Source: Peribacillus sp. FSL E2-0218 (GTDB lineage Bacteria > Bacillota > Bacilli > Bacillales > DSM-1321). Taken from it: DNA of 64,000 nt. The stretch lies in NCBI RefSeq assembly GCF_037992945.1, contig NZ_CP150304.1, positions 871,501-935,500 of the forward strand, in the 5' to 3' direction. Below, piece by piece: positions 17,197 to 26,032 of this stretch. Below the pieces are notes generated by a model. That model did not search any database. It was not told the origin of the DNA and was given only the letters and a program-made list of their open reading frames with translations. The position numbers and the translations under genes were made by a program. How positions within the stretch are numbered: position 1 is the first letter of the stretch; the number at the start of each line of letters is the position of its first letter.

Positions 17197-18618
17197 ATGG
17201 ATATTTTGGATATTTCAATCATGATTCTATATTTTTCTGTTTTAATCATTGTAGGGGTAATCGGATCCAAACGAGCAAAAACCGCGGATGAATTCATTGT
17301 AGCAGGGCGTAATCTAGGTCATTTCATGTATTTATCCTGTTTAGCGGCTGTGATATTAGGAGGAGCTTCTACTTTAGGAACGGCAAAATTAGGATATCAG
17401 TTTGGGATATCCGGCATTTGGCTGGTCGTGATGATCGGGCTCGGCATTATTGCCATCGGTCTGTTTTTAACGAATAAGATCTTTGATTTAAAAGTGCTGA
17501 CAATCAGTGAAATGCTTGAAAAGCGTTACAATTCTCAAACACGCTTGCTCAGCGCCTTGGTCTCGGTCATCTATACCTTCATGCTGACCGTCACCCAAGT
17601 GATCGGGATGGGAACGATATTACATGTTTTGGCGGGCTGGAATTTGACGGTTTCCATGATTGTCGGAGGAGGGATCGTTCTATTTTATACAATATTAGGC
17701 GGAATGTGGTCGGTAACCATGACGGATGTGATCCAATTCGTCATCATGACAATCGGTATCTTCCTTATCATGCTTCCGATGAGCATTTCCAAGGCAGGAG
17801 GGTGGGGCTCACTACAAGAGAATCTCCCGGCAGCACATTTTGAATTAGGAAACATCGGCGGCGCGACGATCTTTCAATATTTTTTATTATTTACGTTAGG
17901 GGTGGTCGTGGGACAAGATATTTGGCAGCGTCTTTTTACGGCTCGAACGAAGGCCATCTCCCGCAGCGGAACGGTCGGGGCTGGGATATACAGCATTTTT
18001 TATGCCATTGCAATAAGTATCATTGGAATGTGCGCTTTTATTATCCTTCCTGATTTAGGCGACCCTCAAACTGCGTTTACAAGCATTGCGATGGAAACAT
18101 TGCCTGCCGGGCTATTGGGAGTGGTCATTGCGAGTGTGGTTTCCGCCCTGATGTCCACGGCATCGGGAACATTGCTCGCTTCATCGACTTTGGTCGTCAA
18201 TGACCTCATAAAAAAATATATCGGTCCAGGAATGAGCGAACGTCAATTTTTAAAAACATCTCGAATCACCACGTTAACGATTGGTGTTATGGCCATCATC
18301 GTTTCAATTTGGATTCAAGATATTTTAGTGGCATTGGATGTAGCCTACGCAATCTTATCGGGTGCCGTGTTCTTTCCGATCATTCTTGGCTTCTTTTGGA
18401 AGAGGGTCACGGCTAATGCTGCATTCTACTCCATTTTGGCCAGCATGATCGTCATCATCGTCGGATTGGTCATAACCGGGCCGTCCTCGACTGGACCGAT
18501 CTTATATGGACTTGCTACCAGTTTGGTCGTCATCACTGCCCTTACGTTGCTAAGTCCCAAAAATGAAACCTTACCTAAAGGTGATATAAAGGGGAAAGAC
18601 ATAGATATTGCCAATTGA
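17197..18618 (+). CDS. Sodium:solute symporter family transporter (SSS)
   Basis: 473 residues with about 13 membrane segments. The SSS signature is clear: DEFIVAGRNLGHFMYLSC near the N-terminus (about residues 31-48), ASTLGTAKLGYQFG (about 59-72), WSVTMTDVIQFVIM (about 171-184), and SALMSTASGTLLASSTL (about 313-329), which includes the sodium-2 site Ser residues. It is preceded by AAAGGAG at 17180-17186 and lies 58 bases after the ureohydrolase. The likely role is uptake of the guanidino compound or a related amine (inference from context). Confidence 0.92.
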   Translation: MDILDISIMILYFSVLIIVGVIGSKRAKTADEFIVAGRNLGHFMYLSCLAAVILGGASTLGTAKLGYQFGISGIWLVVMIGLGIIAIGLFLTNKIFDLKVLTISEMLEKRYNSQTRLLSALVSVIYTFMLTVTQVIGMGTILHVLAGWNLTVSMIVGGGIVLFYTILGGMWSVTMTDVIQFVIMTIGIFLIMLPMSISKAGGWGSLQENLPAAHFELGNIGGATIFQYFLLFTLGVVVGQDIWQRLFTARTKAISRSGTVGAGIYSIFYAIAISIIGMCAFIILPDLGDPQTAFTSIAMETLPAGLLGVVIASVVSALMSTASGTLLASSTLVVNDLIKKYIGPGMSERQFLKTSRITTLTIGVMAIIVSIWIQDILVALDVAYAILSGAVFFPIILGFFWKRVTANAAFYSILASMIVIIVGLVITGPSSTGPILYGLATSLVVITALTLLSPKNETLPKGDIKGKDIDIAN

Positions 18619-18654
18619 TGGACGGCCTTAAAAAAATGATGGGGAGGAAGGAAA

Positions 18655-19416
18655 ATGACAAAGACGATTACCCTGCAACCGGCTTCATTCAACACACTGG
18701 AGGAAGAGCGCCATCACCGGAAGGAACGGCTGGCAGCTTCCTTCCGCCTTTTTTCAAAGTTTGGCTTCGATGAAGGGATAGCAGGACATATCACGGTACG
18801 CGATCCGAAATATACTGACCATTTTTGGGTCAATCCGTTTGGGATGCACTTTAGCCAAATTTCCGTTTCAGATCTTATCTTGGTGAATCACAAAGGGGAT
18901 ATTGTGGAGGGGGAACATACTGTGAATGGCGCAGCTTTCGCAATTCATTCGGAAATTCATAAAGCGAGGCCGGACGCGATTGCAGCGGCACATGCTCATT
19001 CCATCTATGGAAAGACTTGGTCATCACTAGGGAGATTGCTCGACCCGATCACCCAGGATTCCTGCCAATTTTATAGAGATCATGCGTTATTCGATGATTT
19101 TACCGGTGTAGTCTATGCAACTGAAGAAGGAAAACGGATCGCTCAGGCGCTAGGACAATATAAAGCGGTCATCCTTCGCAACCATGGGCTGTTAACGGTT
19201 GGTCAATCTGTAGATTCAGCCGCTTGGTGGTTCATAACGATGGAACGATCATGTCAAGCTCAAATCATGGCCGAAACGGCAGGAAAGCCCATTTTCATTG
19301 AAGAGGAGTACGCAAGATTGACAGCAGAACAAACGGGGACGGAATACGAGGGGTGGCTTAGTTTTCAGCCCCTTTGGGATAAAATCAGAAATGAGCAGCC
19401 GGACTTATTGGAATGA
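18655..19416 (+). CDS. Class II aldolase/adducin domain protein
   Basis: 253 residues. The family's zinc-binding pattern is present: HAHS at about residues 113-116 and NHG at about 183-185 in RNHGLLTVG. An N-terminal helix LAASFRLFSKFGFDEGIAGHITVRDP is typical of the adducin-like group. Class II aldolases such as fuculose-phosphate aldolase cleave sugar phosphates, but members of this adducin-like subgroup often have no known reaction. A role in guanidino-compound breakdown is not obvious. It ends the sigma-54 operon, with GGGAGGAAGG just before the ATG. Confidence 0.85.
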   Translation: MTKTITLQPASFNTLEEERHHRKERLAASFRLFSKFGFDEGIAGHITVRDPKYTDHFWVNPFGMHFSQISVSDLILVNHKGDIVEGEHTVNGAAFAIHSEIHKARPDAIAAAHAHSIYGKTWSSLGRLLDPITQDSCQFYRDHALFDDFTGVVYATEEGKRIAQALGQYKAVILRNHGLLTVGQSVDSAAWWFITMERSCQAQIMAETAGKPIFIEEEYARLTAEQTGTEYEGWLSFQPLWDKIRNEQPDLLE

Positions 19417-19706
19417 TCCAGTTGGGATGGATGATTAATAGATAATCAATGGCAAAAAGGATTCTGGGGAGGTTTCATAAGAAGAATGCCGCTCCTTCGC
19501 TTTTAAAGCTTAATCCATTAATCAACATGGAAGATACAAAACTATATCCATCTCATATCGGTAAAACGCCTAACCCTTGTAATAACTTGGATAGGTGCAG
19601 CGTTTATTAAAAAAATTTATTTTGTGTAATCGCCGCCGCTTCATGTTTTTCTTGTATAGGACAATCTCCGATCAGGAAAAGCTTGATGTAAGGAGGCGAT
19701 GTATGA

Positions 19707-19799
19707 ATGGGTACTTTCGAAGTTATTTCCCTGATGCTTAGCTTTGGCATGTTTGTAATTGCTATTCTTGATTTTAAAAATCATGACAAGAATCCTTGA
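19707..19799 (+). CDS. Holin-like small toxin (Hol-Tox type, type I toxin candidate)
   Basis: 30 residues: MGTFEVISLMLSFGMFVIAI then LDFKNHDKNP. A single hydrophobic helix with a short acidic-basic tail is the pattern of the 'putative holin-like toxin' family (TxpA/BsrG-like membrane toxins) of Bacillus. AAGGAGGCGATG at 19690-19701 supplies a strong ribosome site. An overlapping frame from ATG 19704 gives only 12 residues. It has its own terminator at 19834-19864. An antisense RNA antitoxin would be expected but could not be located by eye. Confidence 0.65.
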   Translation: MGTFEVISLMLSFGMFVIAILDFKNHDKNP

Positions 19800-19833
19800 C
19801 GTCATTGAAAAACGTTCATTCACTTACATGTAA

Positions 19834-19866
19834 AGAGGACACCAATATGAGGTGTTCTTTTTTTGT
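19834..19866 (+). terminator. Terminator of the small toxin transcript
   Basis: AGAGGACACC / GGTGTTCTTT with loop AATATGA, followed by TTTTG. The stem contains G-U pairs but has a good U tract. Confidence 0.7.
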
Positions 19867-19898
19867 CGCCATTCCAAGCGTTTCTCAAGCTTTCAGCT

Positions 19899-19947
19899 TT
19901 GACAAAACGGTGATATATCCGTATAGTCCTATAGACCGGTTGATATA
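19899..19947 (+). promoter_or_regulatory. Sigma-A promoter and LmrA-type operator of the TetR/exporter operon
   Basis: TTGACA (19899-19904) and TATAGT (19922-19927) are 17 bases apart. Immediately downstream lies TATAGACCGGTTGATATA (19930-19947), an imperfect palindrome around ACCGGT that resembles the TAGACC-type operators of LmrA/YxaF regulators. Autorepression by the encoded TetR protein is likely. Confidence 0.7.
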
Positions 19948-19970
19948 ATTTTTTTAGGAGTGATCCAGCT

Positions 19971-20543
19971 ATGGAAGGCAAAAAAAACTCAAAAGACATT
20001 CTTATTGAGGTTGCTTCACGACTTTTTCGAATACGCGGATATTATGGTGTTGGACTTAAAGACATCATAGAGGAAAGTGGGATTCCTAAAGGTTCTCTTT
20101 ATCATTATTTCCCGAAAGGCAAGGAGCAATTGGCGATTGAAGCGGTCAATCATACAAAAGAAATTGTCATAGATGAAATTGAACGTGGATTTGGGGAGTT
20201 TAAAGACCCGATTGAAGCGATCCAGGCTCATATCATTCATTTATCCGGTCTTTTTGGCGAAACGGAAAATCTATTGGGACTGCCGATCGGGACGATAGCG
20301 GCGGAAACATTTACGACAAGCGAGCCGATAAGAACAGCCTGCCAAGAGGCGATGGAGGATTGGCAAGCCATTTATGTGCAGAAATTACTTGAGGCGAACT
20401 ACAGTGAGAAACGATCAAAGGAATTGAGTATCGTCATTAATGCCTTAATTGAAGGTGGCATCCTTCTTTCTTTAACGGCGAAAAATGGGGAACCGCTAAA
20501 AGCGATAGCCGAACAAATCCCATTATTGTTGGTAACTAAATAA
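19971..20543 (+). CDS. TetR family regulator (LmrA/YxaF-like)
   Basis: 190 residues. The N-terminal HTH reads GYYGVGLKDIIEESGIPKGS then LYHYFPKGKEQL (about residues 24-55). The C-terminal part follows the LmrA/YxaF-type domain (PIGTIAAETFTTSEPIRTAC). Members repress a linked multidrug exporter and are released by lincomycin, flavonoids or similar hydrophobic compounds. It is the first gene of a two-gene operon with a 14-TM exporter 58 bases downstream and a matching operator in its promoter. Confidence 0.9.
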   Translation: MEGKKNSKDILIEVASRLFRIRGYYGVGLKDIIEESGIPKGSLYHYFPKGKEQLAIEAVNHTKEIVIDEIERGFGEFKDPIEAIQAHIIHLSGLFGETENLLGLPIGTIAAETFTTSEPIRTACQEAMEDWQAIYVQKLLEANYSEKRSKELSIVINALIEGGILLSLTAKNGEPLKAIAEQIPLLLVTK

Positions 20544-20601
20544 GTCATAAGAAAAATAATCAGCTTAGGTAATACTGTCAACAATCGGAGGAATTCATTT
20601 T

Positions 20602-22050
20602 ATGTCCACAAATGCAACACAGCAGCAGCGTCCCGCCATAAGGACGACCCCCATTTTAATATCCTTTTTAATTGCAGGATTCATCGGGTTATTCAGTGAG
20701 ACCGCCTTGAATATGGCGCTCGGGGACTTAATACAGGAGTTCACCATCAGCCCTTCCACCGTGCAATGGCTGACAACGGGTTACTTATTGACCTTGGGGA
20801 TATTGGTTCCGGTTTCCGGGCTCTTGATTCAATGGTTCAGTACACGGCAGTTATTCATTGCAGCCATGGTGTTCTCCATCATCGGGACGTTCATTGCAGC
20901 GTTAGCACCTGGCTTCGGCATCCTGATGCTCGCACGTGTCATTCAAGCGATCGGGACCGGCCTTTTATTGCCGCTCATGTTCAATACCATTTTGGTGATA
21001 TTCCCAATTCATAAACGGGGAGCAACGATGGGATTGATGGGGCTAGTGATCATGTTTGCACCAGCCATCGGTCCGACGGTTTCAGGCTTGATCATCGAAA
21101 ATTTGAAATGGAACTATATATTCTGGGTATCTTTACCGTTTTTTGTAATAGCATTGCTCTTTGGTCTCAAGTATATGCAAAACGTTTCCACCATCACCAA
21201 GCCGAAAATCGATGTTCCTTCGATAATTTTATCGACAATCGGTTTTGGGGGGATCGTTTATGGTTTTAGTATTGTAGGAGATCAAGGCTGGAGGGATGTT
21301 ATCGTCCTTTCCTCGCTCATTGCAGGTCTTATATCCTTATTTTTGTTTGCCGTAAGACAATTCAACATGGATAAACCGATGATCGACTTGCGCGTGTTTA
21401 AGTATCCCATGTTCACATTAGGGGTATTGACCGTTTTCATTACATTCATGATCATCATGTCTTCGATGATCCTTTTACCGCTATATCTGCAAACCGGGCT
21501 GGCGTTAGCCGCATTTGCCGCCGGGCTTGTACTTTTACCGGGCGGTGTGCTTAATGGTATCATGTCACCGATAACAGGCCGGATTTTTGATAAGTTCGGC
21601 CCAAGAGGCTTAGTGATTCCAGGCTTCATTATCATGATCGCCATGTTATGGGCCTTGACGAACGTAACGACTGAAACGTCCATCATCTGGGTAGTCGCCA
21701 TGCATACCTTCCTCATGATTGGTGTTTCGATGGTCATGATGCCTGCCCAGACTAACGGGCTGAATCAACTGCCGAAAAATCTATATCCCGACGGCACGGC
21801 GCTCATGAATACGTTGCAGCAAGTATCGGGCGCCATTGGTACGACGGTTGCCATTACCATTATGTCAGCCTCCCAAAAAAACTATATCGCCAATGTGAAA
21901 GATCCATTGGATCCTTCAGCCATTAGCGGTTCTTTGACGGCAGGAGTTCAGGATGCCTTCATTTTCGGTCTTGCCCTTGCCATTGCCGGTTTGATACTTT
22001 CGTTCTTTATCAAAACGGCACGCGAAGAAGAAGAACAAGCACGAATCTAA
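20602..22050 (+). CDS. DHA2 family MFS drug exporter (14 TM, EmrB/LmrB type)
   Basis: 482 residues with about 14 membrane segments. DHA2 motifs are visible: WLTTGYLLTLGILVPVSGLL (about residues 53-72), motif C GLVIMFAPAIGPTVSGLI (about 147-164) and PGGVLNGIMSPITGRIFDKF (about 312-331). CGGAGG lies just upstream. Such proton-driven exporters extrude lincosamides, quaternary amines and other drugs. It is co-transcribed with the LmrA-like repressor. The substrate is unknown. Confidence 0.92.
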   Translation: MSTNATQQQRPAIRTTPILISFLIAGFIGLFSETALNMALGDLIQEFTISPSTVQWLTTGYLLTLGILVPVSGLLIQWFSTRQLFIAAMVFSIIGTFIAALAPGFGILMLARVIQAIGTGLLLPLMFNTILVIFPIHKRGATMGLMGLVIMFAPAIGPTVSGLIIENLKWNYIFWVSLPFFVIALLFGLKYMQNVSTITKPKIDVPSIILSTIGFGGIVYGFSIVGDQGWRDVIVLSSLIAGLISLFLFAVRQFNMDKPMIDLRVFKYPMFTLGVLTVFITFMIIMSSMILLPLYLQTGLALAAFAAGLVLLPGGVLNGIMSPITGRIFDKFGPRGLVIPGFIIMIAMLWALTNVTTETSIIWVVAMHTFLMIGVSMVMMPAQTNGLNQLPKNLYPDGTALMNTLQQVSGAIGTTVAITIMSASQKNYIANVKDPLDPSAISGSLTAGVQDAFIFGLALAIAGLILSFFIKTAREEEEQARI

Positions 22051-22085
22051 GGATGTTTCATAGGAAAGCTAGGCAACTTGAAGGA

Positions 22086-22121
22086 GATGCTGTCTGTATT
22101 TTGCAGGCGGCATCTTTTTTT
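22086..22121 (+). terminator. Intrinsic terminator after MFS exporter
   Basis: GATGCtGtCTG / CAGgCgGCATC-type stem (22086-22114) followed by seven T. Confidence 0.7.
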
Positions 22122-22254
22122 GTTATATGGCCTTAGCCATGGTAAATGAGCTGCCCTTTCTGCAATGTGGGTCTTCCGCGGAAACAAGGTCCAGGGGAGA
22201 TCCCTGATAAGTGAGCTCCCGCTTTATGGACTCAAAATAATCTGGGACTTTGAA

Positions 22255-23097
22255 TCATTTCATTCTCCTAAAGTCCGATATCATGGCGATAAACCTATCA
22301 TTTTCTTCGAGATAAGGAAAGTGGTTGCTTTCTTCAAAAATATAAAGTTTCGAATTCTTCAATCGGGCATCGATGTCTTCAGAGAAAATGGGAGGGCATT
22401 GTGCATCATGCCGGCCACAATAAACGATAGCAGGAATACCAACCTCAGTTAGTTCGTCTTGTATATCAAAATGAGGCAAGTCATTAAAGGAAAAGTAATC
22501 TAACCTCTTTTGAACTATCTTTCCGCTGGAAGGTTTTTGGAAATATTGTTCTCGGTTCCCTTTATTGTATAGTGACAGATCCGTCCATTCTCTTCTGGCG
22601 GCTCTTTTTTTATCGATCGTTTGTGCGGAAGATGCCAAAATAGAGAATATCTCTTTCCACCTCTCATTAAGCGGACTGCTTGGGCTGTAGATACTTCCTT
22701 CATGCTCCAAATATTTGTTTGTAGCGGTCGCTCCTCCAACCATTACCTTGGAGAGGGAATCAGGAAAGCTGGTTGCATAGACCAAACCGAGCATGCCCCC
22801 AGTTGAATGCCCAGCAAAACCCCATTGCTCCAAATCCAATGCTTCCCTAATTCCTTCTAAATCCCTTACAGATTCTTTCATGCTCATTTCTGTTTCCATC
22901 GCCGGTTTGGTAGAGCTTCCTGCCCCCTTCAAATTCACAAGATACACTTCGAAATCATCTACAAATGCATCAGCAAAATAGTAACCAAGATCATTGAATT
23001 CGCTATATAAATGAGTGATGCAAACTGGTTCACCTTCGCCTTGAACAAATACCTCGAACTTACCGCGTGCCGTTTCAATCATTCGACGCTTCCACAT
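22255..23097 (-). CDS. Alpha/beta hydrolase
   Basis: 280 residues, with AAGGAGGG 6 bases before the ATG. The nucleophile elbow is GHSTGG (about residues 96-101). The acid is probably the Asp in YCGRHDAQCP (about 240) and the His in EESNHFPYLEE (about 264), giving a complete catalytic triad. The overall shape resembles proline iminopeptidase/carboxylesterase-type proteins. There is no signal peptide, so it is cytoplasmic. It stands alone, divergent from an Old Yellow Enzyme gene. The substrate is unknown. Confidence 0.88.
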   Translation of the reverse strand: MWKRRMIETARGKFEVFVQGEGEPVCITHLYSEFNDLGYYFADAFVDDFEVYLVNLKGAGSSTKPAMETEMSMKESVRDLEGIREALDLEQWGFAGHSTGGMLGLVYATSFPDSLSKVMVGGATATNKYLEHEGSIYSPSSPLNERWKEIFSILASSAQTIDKKRAARREWTDLSLYNKGNREQYFQKPSSGKIVQKRLDYFSFNDLPHFDIQDELTEVGIPAIVYCGRHDAQCPPIFSEDIDARLKNSKLYIFEESNHFPYLEENDRFIAMISDFRRMK

Positions 23098-23337
23098 TTA
23101 ATACCCTCCTTATGAACTTTCAAATTTCATGATTTGGACAATATCAACGATGACAAACATCTCTTGCTTATGCCGGAATAAATGTATTTCATTGATCCTT
23201 ACTCCCATATTTTATCAAATGTGCGGAAACTAGAGTGAATTATTTGAATATTAAGCCCTTTTCGGATAATCTTACACAATGAAAGGTACTTGTAGCAGCT
23301 ATTATTAAAAACAAAGCGCTTAACAGGAGGAATTCAA

Positions 23338-24396
23338 ATGAATCAATTACTGACCAAAATTTTTGAGCCTGTAACGATTGGTGCTTGGAGTTTAAGAACA
23401 AGAACAGCGATGGCTCCCATGACACGGTCGTTTGCCGAAAACGAAACGGGTGTTGTGAATGACCTAATCGTAGAATATTACAGAAAGCGCGCCCAAGATG
23501 GCATCGGGCTCATCATTACAGAAGGTGTAGTGATATCACCAAGGGCAAAGGGAAATCCTGGTGTTCCTGGGCTGTATACGCAAGAGCAAATCGATGGATG
23601 GAAAAAGGTGACGGAAGCTGTGCACGCTGAAGGCGGAACGATCATTGCGCAAATTTGGCATGTCGGCCGTGCAAGCCACCATGAAATTGCTGGAGGGCTT
23701 CCTCCGCAGGCCCCATCGCCCATCGCTGCCGAAGGAAAAGTTTCACGATTCGGAAAGCCATTCGATGTACCTGAGGAAATGACTGAAAATGATATTGCAC
23801 AAGTAGTGAACCAATACAAACAAGCGGCAAGAAATGCAATCGAAGCTGGCTTTGACGGCGTTGAGATCCATGGTGCGCATGGCTATTTAATCGACCAGTT
23901 TAATTCCGACACGTCCAATAAAAGAACCGACCGGTATGGCGGTGATTTAAAAGAGCGCCTGACTTTCATGAAGGAAGTGCTGAATGCAATCATCGATGAA
24001 GTAGGAGCGGACCGGACCCTTATCCGTTTTTCCGCTTTTAAAATAGATCAGCCAACATATATGTGGGAAGATCCAGAGGAAGCAATAAAAATATTTATTA
24101 AAGCATTTAAAGAAACGGGAGTCAAAATGATTCATCCGTCCACGATGGAATTCACCAAACCGATTGCCAAAGGAGCGACTTTGCATGAATTGGTGCGCAG
24201 ACACTGGGATGGAGTGATAGTGGGTGTCGGTGGATTTGATCCTAAAACAGCGGAAGCCGCTTTGGAAAGAGGAATCATCGATGTTGCGGCAATAGGCCGT
24301 CCGCTCATCGCCAACCCTGATTACCTGACAAAGATCAAGCAGGATGAAGAACTTGTTGAGTACGAAGCAAAGCAACATTTAGCTCAATTGGTCTAA
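23338..24396 (+). CDS. Old Yellow Enzyme family NADH:flavin oxidoreductase (alkene reductase)
   Basis: 352 residues, CAGGAGG just before the ATG. FMN-dependent TIM barrel: the start PVTIGAWSLRTRTAMAPMTR, the substrate pair in VEIHGAHGYLIDQF (His residues at about 178 and 181), NKRTDRYGG (about 194-202) and the phosphate-binding region IDVAAIGRPLIANPD near the C-terminus. These enzymes reduce activated C=C bonds of enals, maleimides and nitro compounds using NAD(P)H. It resembles the NemA/XenB side of the family. A role in detoxifying reactive electrophiles is likely. It is monocistronic with its own terminator. Confidence 0.92.
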   Translation: MNQLLTKIFEPVTIGAWSLRTRTAMAPMTRSFAENETGVVNDLIVEYYRKRAQDGIGLIITEGVVISPRAKGNPGVPGLYTQEQIDGWKKVTEAVHAEGGTIIAQIWHVGRASHHEIAGGLPPQAPSPIAAEGKVSRFGKPFDVPEEMTENDIAQVVNQYKQAARNAIEAGFDGVEIHGAHGYLIDQFNSDTSNKRTDRYGGDLKERLTFMKEVLNAIIDEVGADRTLIRFSAFKIDQPTYMWEDPEEAIKIFIKAFKETGVKMIHPSTMEFTKPIAKGATLHELVRRHWDGVIVGVGGFDPKTAEAALERGIIDVAAIGRPLIANPDYLTKIKQDEELVEYEAKQHLAQLV

Positions 24397-24445
24397 TAGA
24401 AAAATAGGAACGGAGCAGGCGTTTCATAAGTGCCCCTTTCCATTT

Positions 24446-24477
24446 GCGATTCTCCATTTCAGGGGAATCGCCTTTTC
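24446..24477 (+). terminator. Intrinsic terminator after OYE gene
   Basis: GCGATTCTCC / GGGGAATCGC (24446-24455, 24462-24471; one G-U pair) then CTTTTCT. Confidence 0.7.
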
Positions 24478-24546
24478 TGATGTGACTGAAGGGTAAGCAA
24501 TATTGCTTATCCCGCTAATGATTTCAACATGCAAGGGAGGCAGGAA

Positions 24547-25077
24547 ATGGAACGGATCATGATAATGGGTGTATCCGCGGGTGTCGGTAAATCCACTTTT
24601 GCAAGAAGGCTTGGGGACATGTTGGATATGGATGTCCATCATTTGGATACATTTTACTGGAGACCTGATTGGGTCGAGGCTCCGCTAGAGGATTTCTTAG
24701 CTGCCCAGCAGGAAGTATTGACTCAAGATCAGTGGATCATGGAAGGCAACTATAGTCATTCCATCGATTTACGCTTGAAGCATGCCGACACGATTTTTTA
24801 TTTAGAACTCCCCCTACACGTGTGCCTGTATCGTGTTTTAAAGCGCCGCTTGATCAATAGTGGAAAAACAAGACCTGATATGTGTGAAGGGTGTGAAGAA
24901 AAACTGGACTGGCCGTTCCTTAAATTCATCATTACAACCTACCATTCTCGCAAGAAAAGCATGAAAAACAGATTTGCTGAGATTCGAAGGAATGAGCCTG
25001 ACAAGGTCATCGTCATCTTGGACAGCAAGCAAAAAATTGAAGGATATTTTTTAAATGGAAGGAATGAGCAAACATGA
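24547..25077 (+). CDS. P-loop NTPase, DNA topology modulation (FlaR-like) family
   Basis: 176 residues from ATG 24547, after GGGAGGCAGGA. The frame extends 18 bases upstream without a ribosome site. Walker A is GVSAGVGKST (about residues 8-17), followed by LDTFYWRPDW and VLKRRLINSGKTRPD, typical of the FlaR/adenylate-kinase-like group annotated as DNA topology modulation proteins. These are probably small-molecule kinases; the name is historical and the reaction is not established. The next gene follows 33 bases later and may be co-transcribed. Confidence 0.85.
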   Translation: MERIMIMGVSAGVGKSTFARRLGDMLDMDVHHLDTFYWRPDWVEAPLEDFLAAQQEVLTQDQWIMEGNYSHSIDLRLKHADTIFYLELPLHVCLYRVLKRRLINSGKTRPDMCEGCEEKLDWPFLKFIITTYHSRKKSMKNRFAEIRRNEPDKVIVILDSKQKIEGYFLNGRNEQT

Positions 25078-25110
25078 TAGGGAAATAGGTATAGAAAGGA
25101 GGAATGGACA

Positions 25111-25416
25111 TTGGTTACATGCTATCTGAAATACGTGATCGACGCATACAAAGCAACTGAGTTCGAAGAGTACGGTAAGATGTGGATCCGCTTGGTGAAT
25201 AAACTAGGCGGTTCACATCAAGGTTATTTCCTTCCGCATGAGGGTGCCAATAATATTGCTTATGCATTATTCACTTTTCCGAGTCTAGCGGCCTATGAAG
25301 AATACCGGGTAAAAATGGGCTTGGATGCAGAGTGTCAAGCGGCATTTAAATACGCAGAGGAAACGAAGTGCATCATTAGCTATGAGAGAAGCTTCATGCG
25401 CCCTGTATTCGAATGA
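25111..25416 (+). CDS. NIPSNAP family protein
   Basis: 101 residues starting at TTG 25111, 7 bases after AAAGGAGG (25096-25103). It is a single ferredoxin-like alpha-beta NIPSNAP domain: YLKYVIDAYKATEFEEYGKM, then LGGSHQGYFLPHEGANNIAY, then FPSLAAYEEYRVKMGLD. Such proteins are small dimeric enzymes or binders of unknown reaction, often near stress genes. It lies directly after the FlaR-like gene and ends with a terminator. Confidence 0.88.
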   Translation: MVTCYLKYVIDAYKATEFEEYGKMWIRLVNKLGGSHQGYFLPHEGANNIAYALFTFPSLAAYEEYRVKMGLDAECQAAFKYAEETKCIISYERSFMRPVFE

Positions 25417-25447
25417 GCCATGAATAAGTTTTCACTTCAATAACGGG

Positions 25448-25470
25448 GGCTGCCGCCGCAGCCTTTTTTT
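25448..25470 (+). terminator. Intrinsic terminator after NIPSNAP gene
   Basis: GGCTGC-CGCC-GCAGCC hairpin followed by TTTTTTT. Confidence 0.85.
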
Positions 25471-25586
25471 GCTGATTTATCGTTCGATCTTTATATATTC
25501 GTTCAAGTTGGATAGCTCATTCGGAATATGGTTTGGAAGCCGTTCCAAAAAATCTTACAAGTGAAACTTGATTCCATCAAATTTTT

Positions 25587-25605
25587 CCACTACAATTTGT
25601 AGTGG
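25587..25605. promoter_or_regulatory. BlaI-type operator 1 (perfect 19-base palindrome)
   Basis: CCACTACAATTTGTAGTGG is a perfect palindrome with TACA/TGTA at its core, the hallmark of BlaI/MecI operators. It lies 11 bases before the repressor gene. It shares CACTAC-N5-GTAGTG with operator 2 before the DoxX gene. Confidence 0.85.
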
Positions 25606-25615
25606 AGGGTAAAAG

Positions 25616-26032
25616 ATGGATATTAAAAATTTTAAATATGACGAAGTTGGCCTGAATCGTTTTTTCGGACCATTGGAAGCGAGTATAATGGAATGTTTAT
25701 GGCAGAAGAATGAGCTTAGTATTAAAGCGGTCCAGCAGTGCTTGGAGAAAGACAAGCCCCTCAATTTCAATACTGTGATGACAGTCATGAACCGGCTGGT
25801 TGAAAAAGGGGTTCTTGAAAAGAGGTCTGAAGGAAGGCTTTCATTATTTCATCCTGTGCAGTCAAAGGAAGAGTTTTTAGAAGAGCAGTCAAAGAAGCTG
25901 ACCGAAAATTTACTTGATGAATTTGGAGGGGCGGTCATAAGCCATATGCTTGATGCCATGGAAGACGCCGATCCAAGTCTAATTGAAAAATTGGAACGGA
26001 AGATTCAATCTTTAAAAAAGGGTAAATTATGA
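25616..26032 (+). CDS. BlaI/MecI/CopY family transcriptional repressor
   Basis: 138 residues. The N-terminal winged helix (about residues 14-85) reads LEASIMECLWQKNELSIKAV and NFNTVMTVMNRLVEKGVLEK, as in BlaI/MecI. The C-terminal helices form the dimerisation part. Family repressors bind TACA-N-TGTA palindromes and are inactivated by cleavage, usually through an M56 sensor protease. The perfect operator precedes it. It overlaps the M56 gene by 4 bases, so the two are produced together. Confidence 0.92.
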   Translation: MDIKNFKYDEVGLNRFFGPLEASIMECLWQKNELSIKAVQQCLEKDKPLNFNTVMTVMNRLVEKGVLEKRSEGRLSLFHPVQSKEEFLEEQSKKLTENLLDEFGGAVISHMLDAMEDADPSLIEKLERKIQSLKKGKL

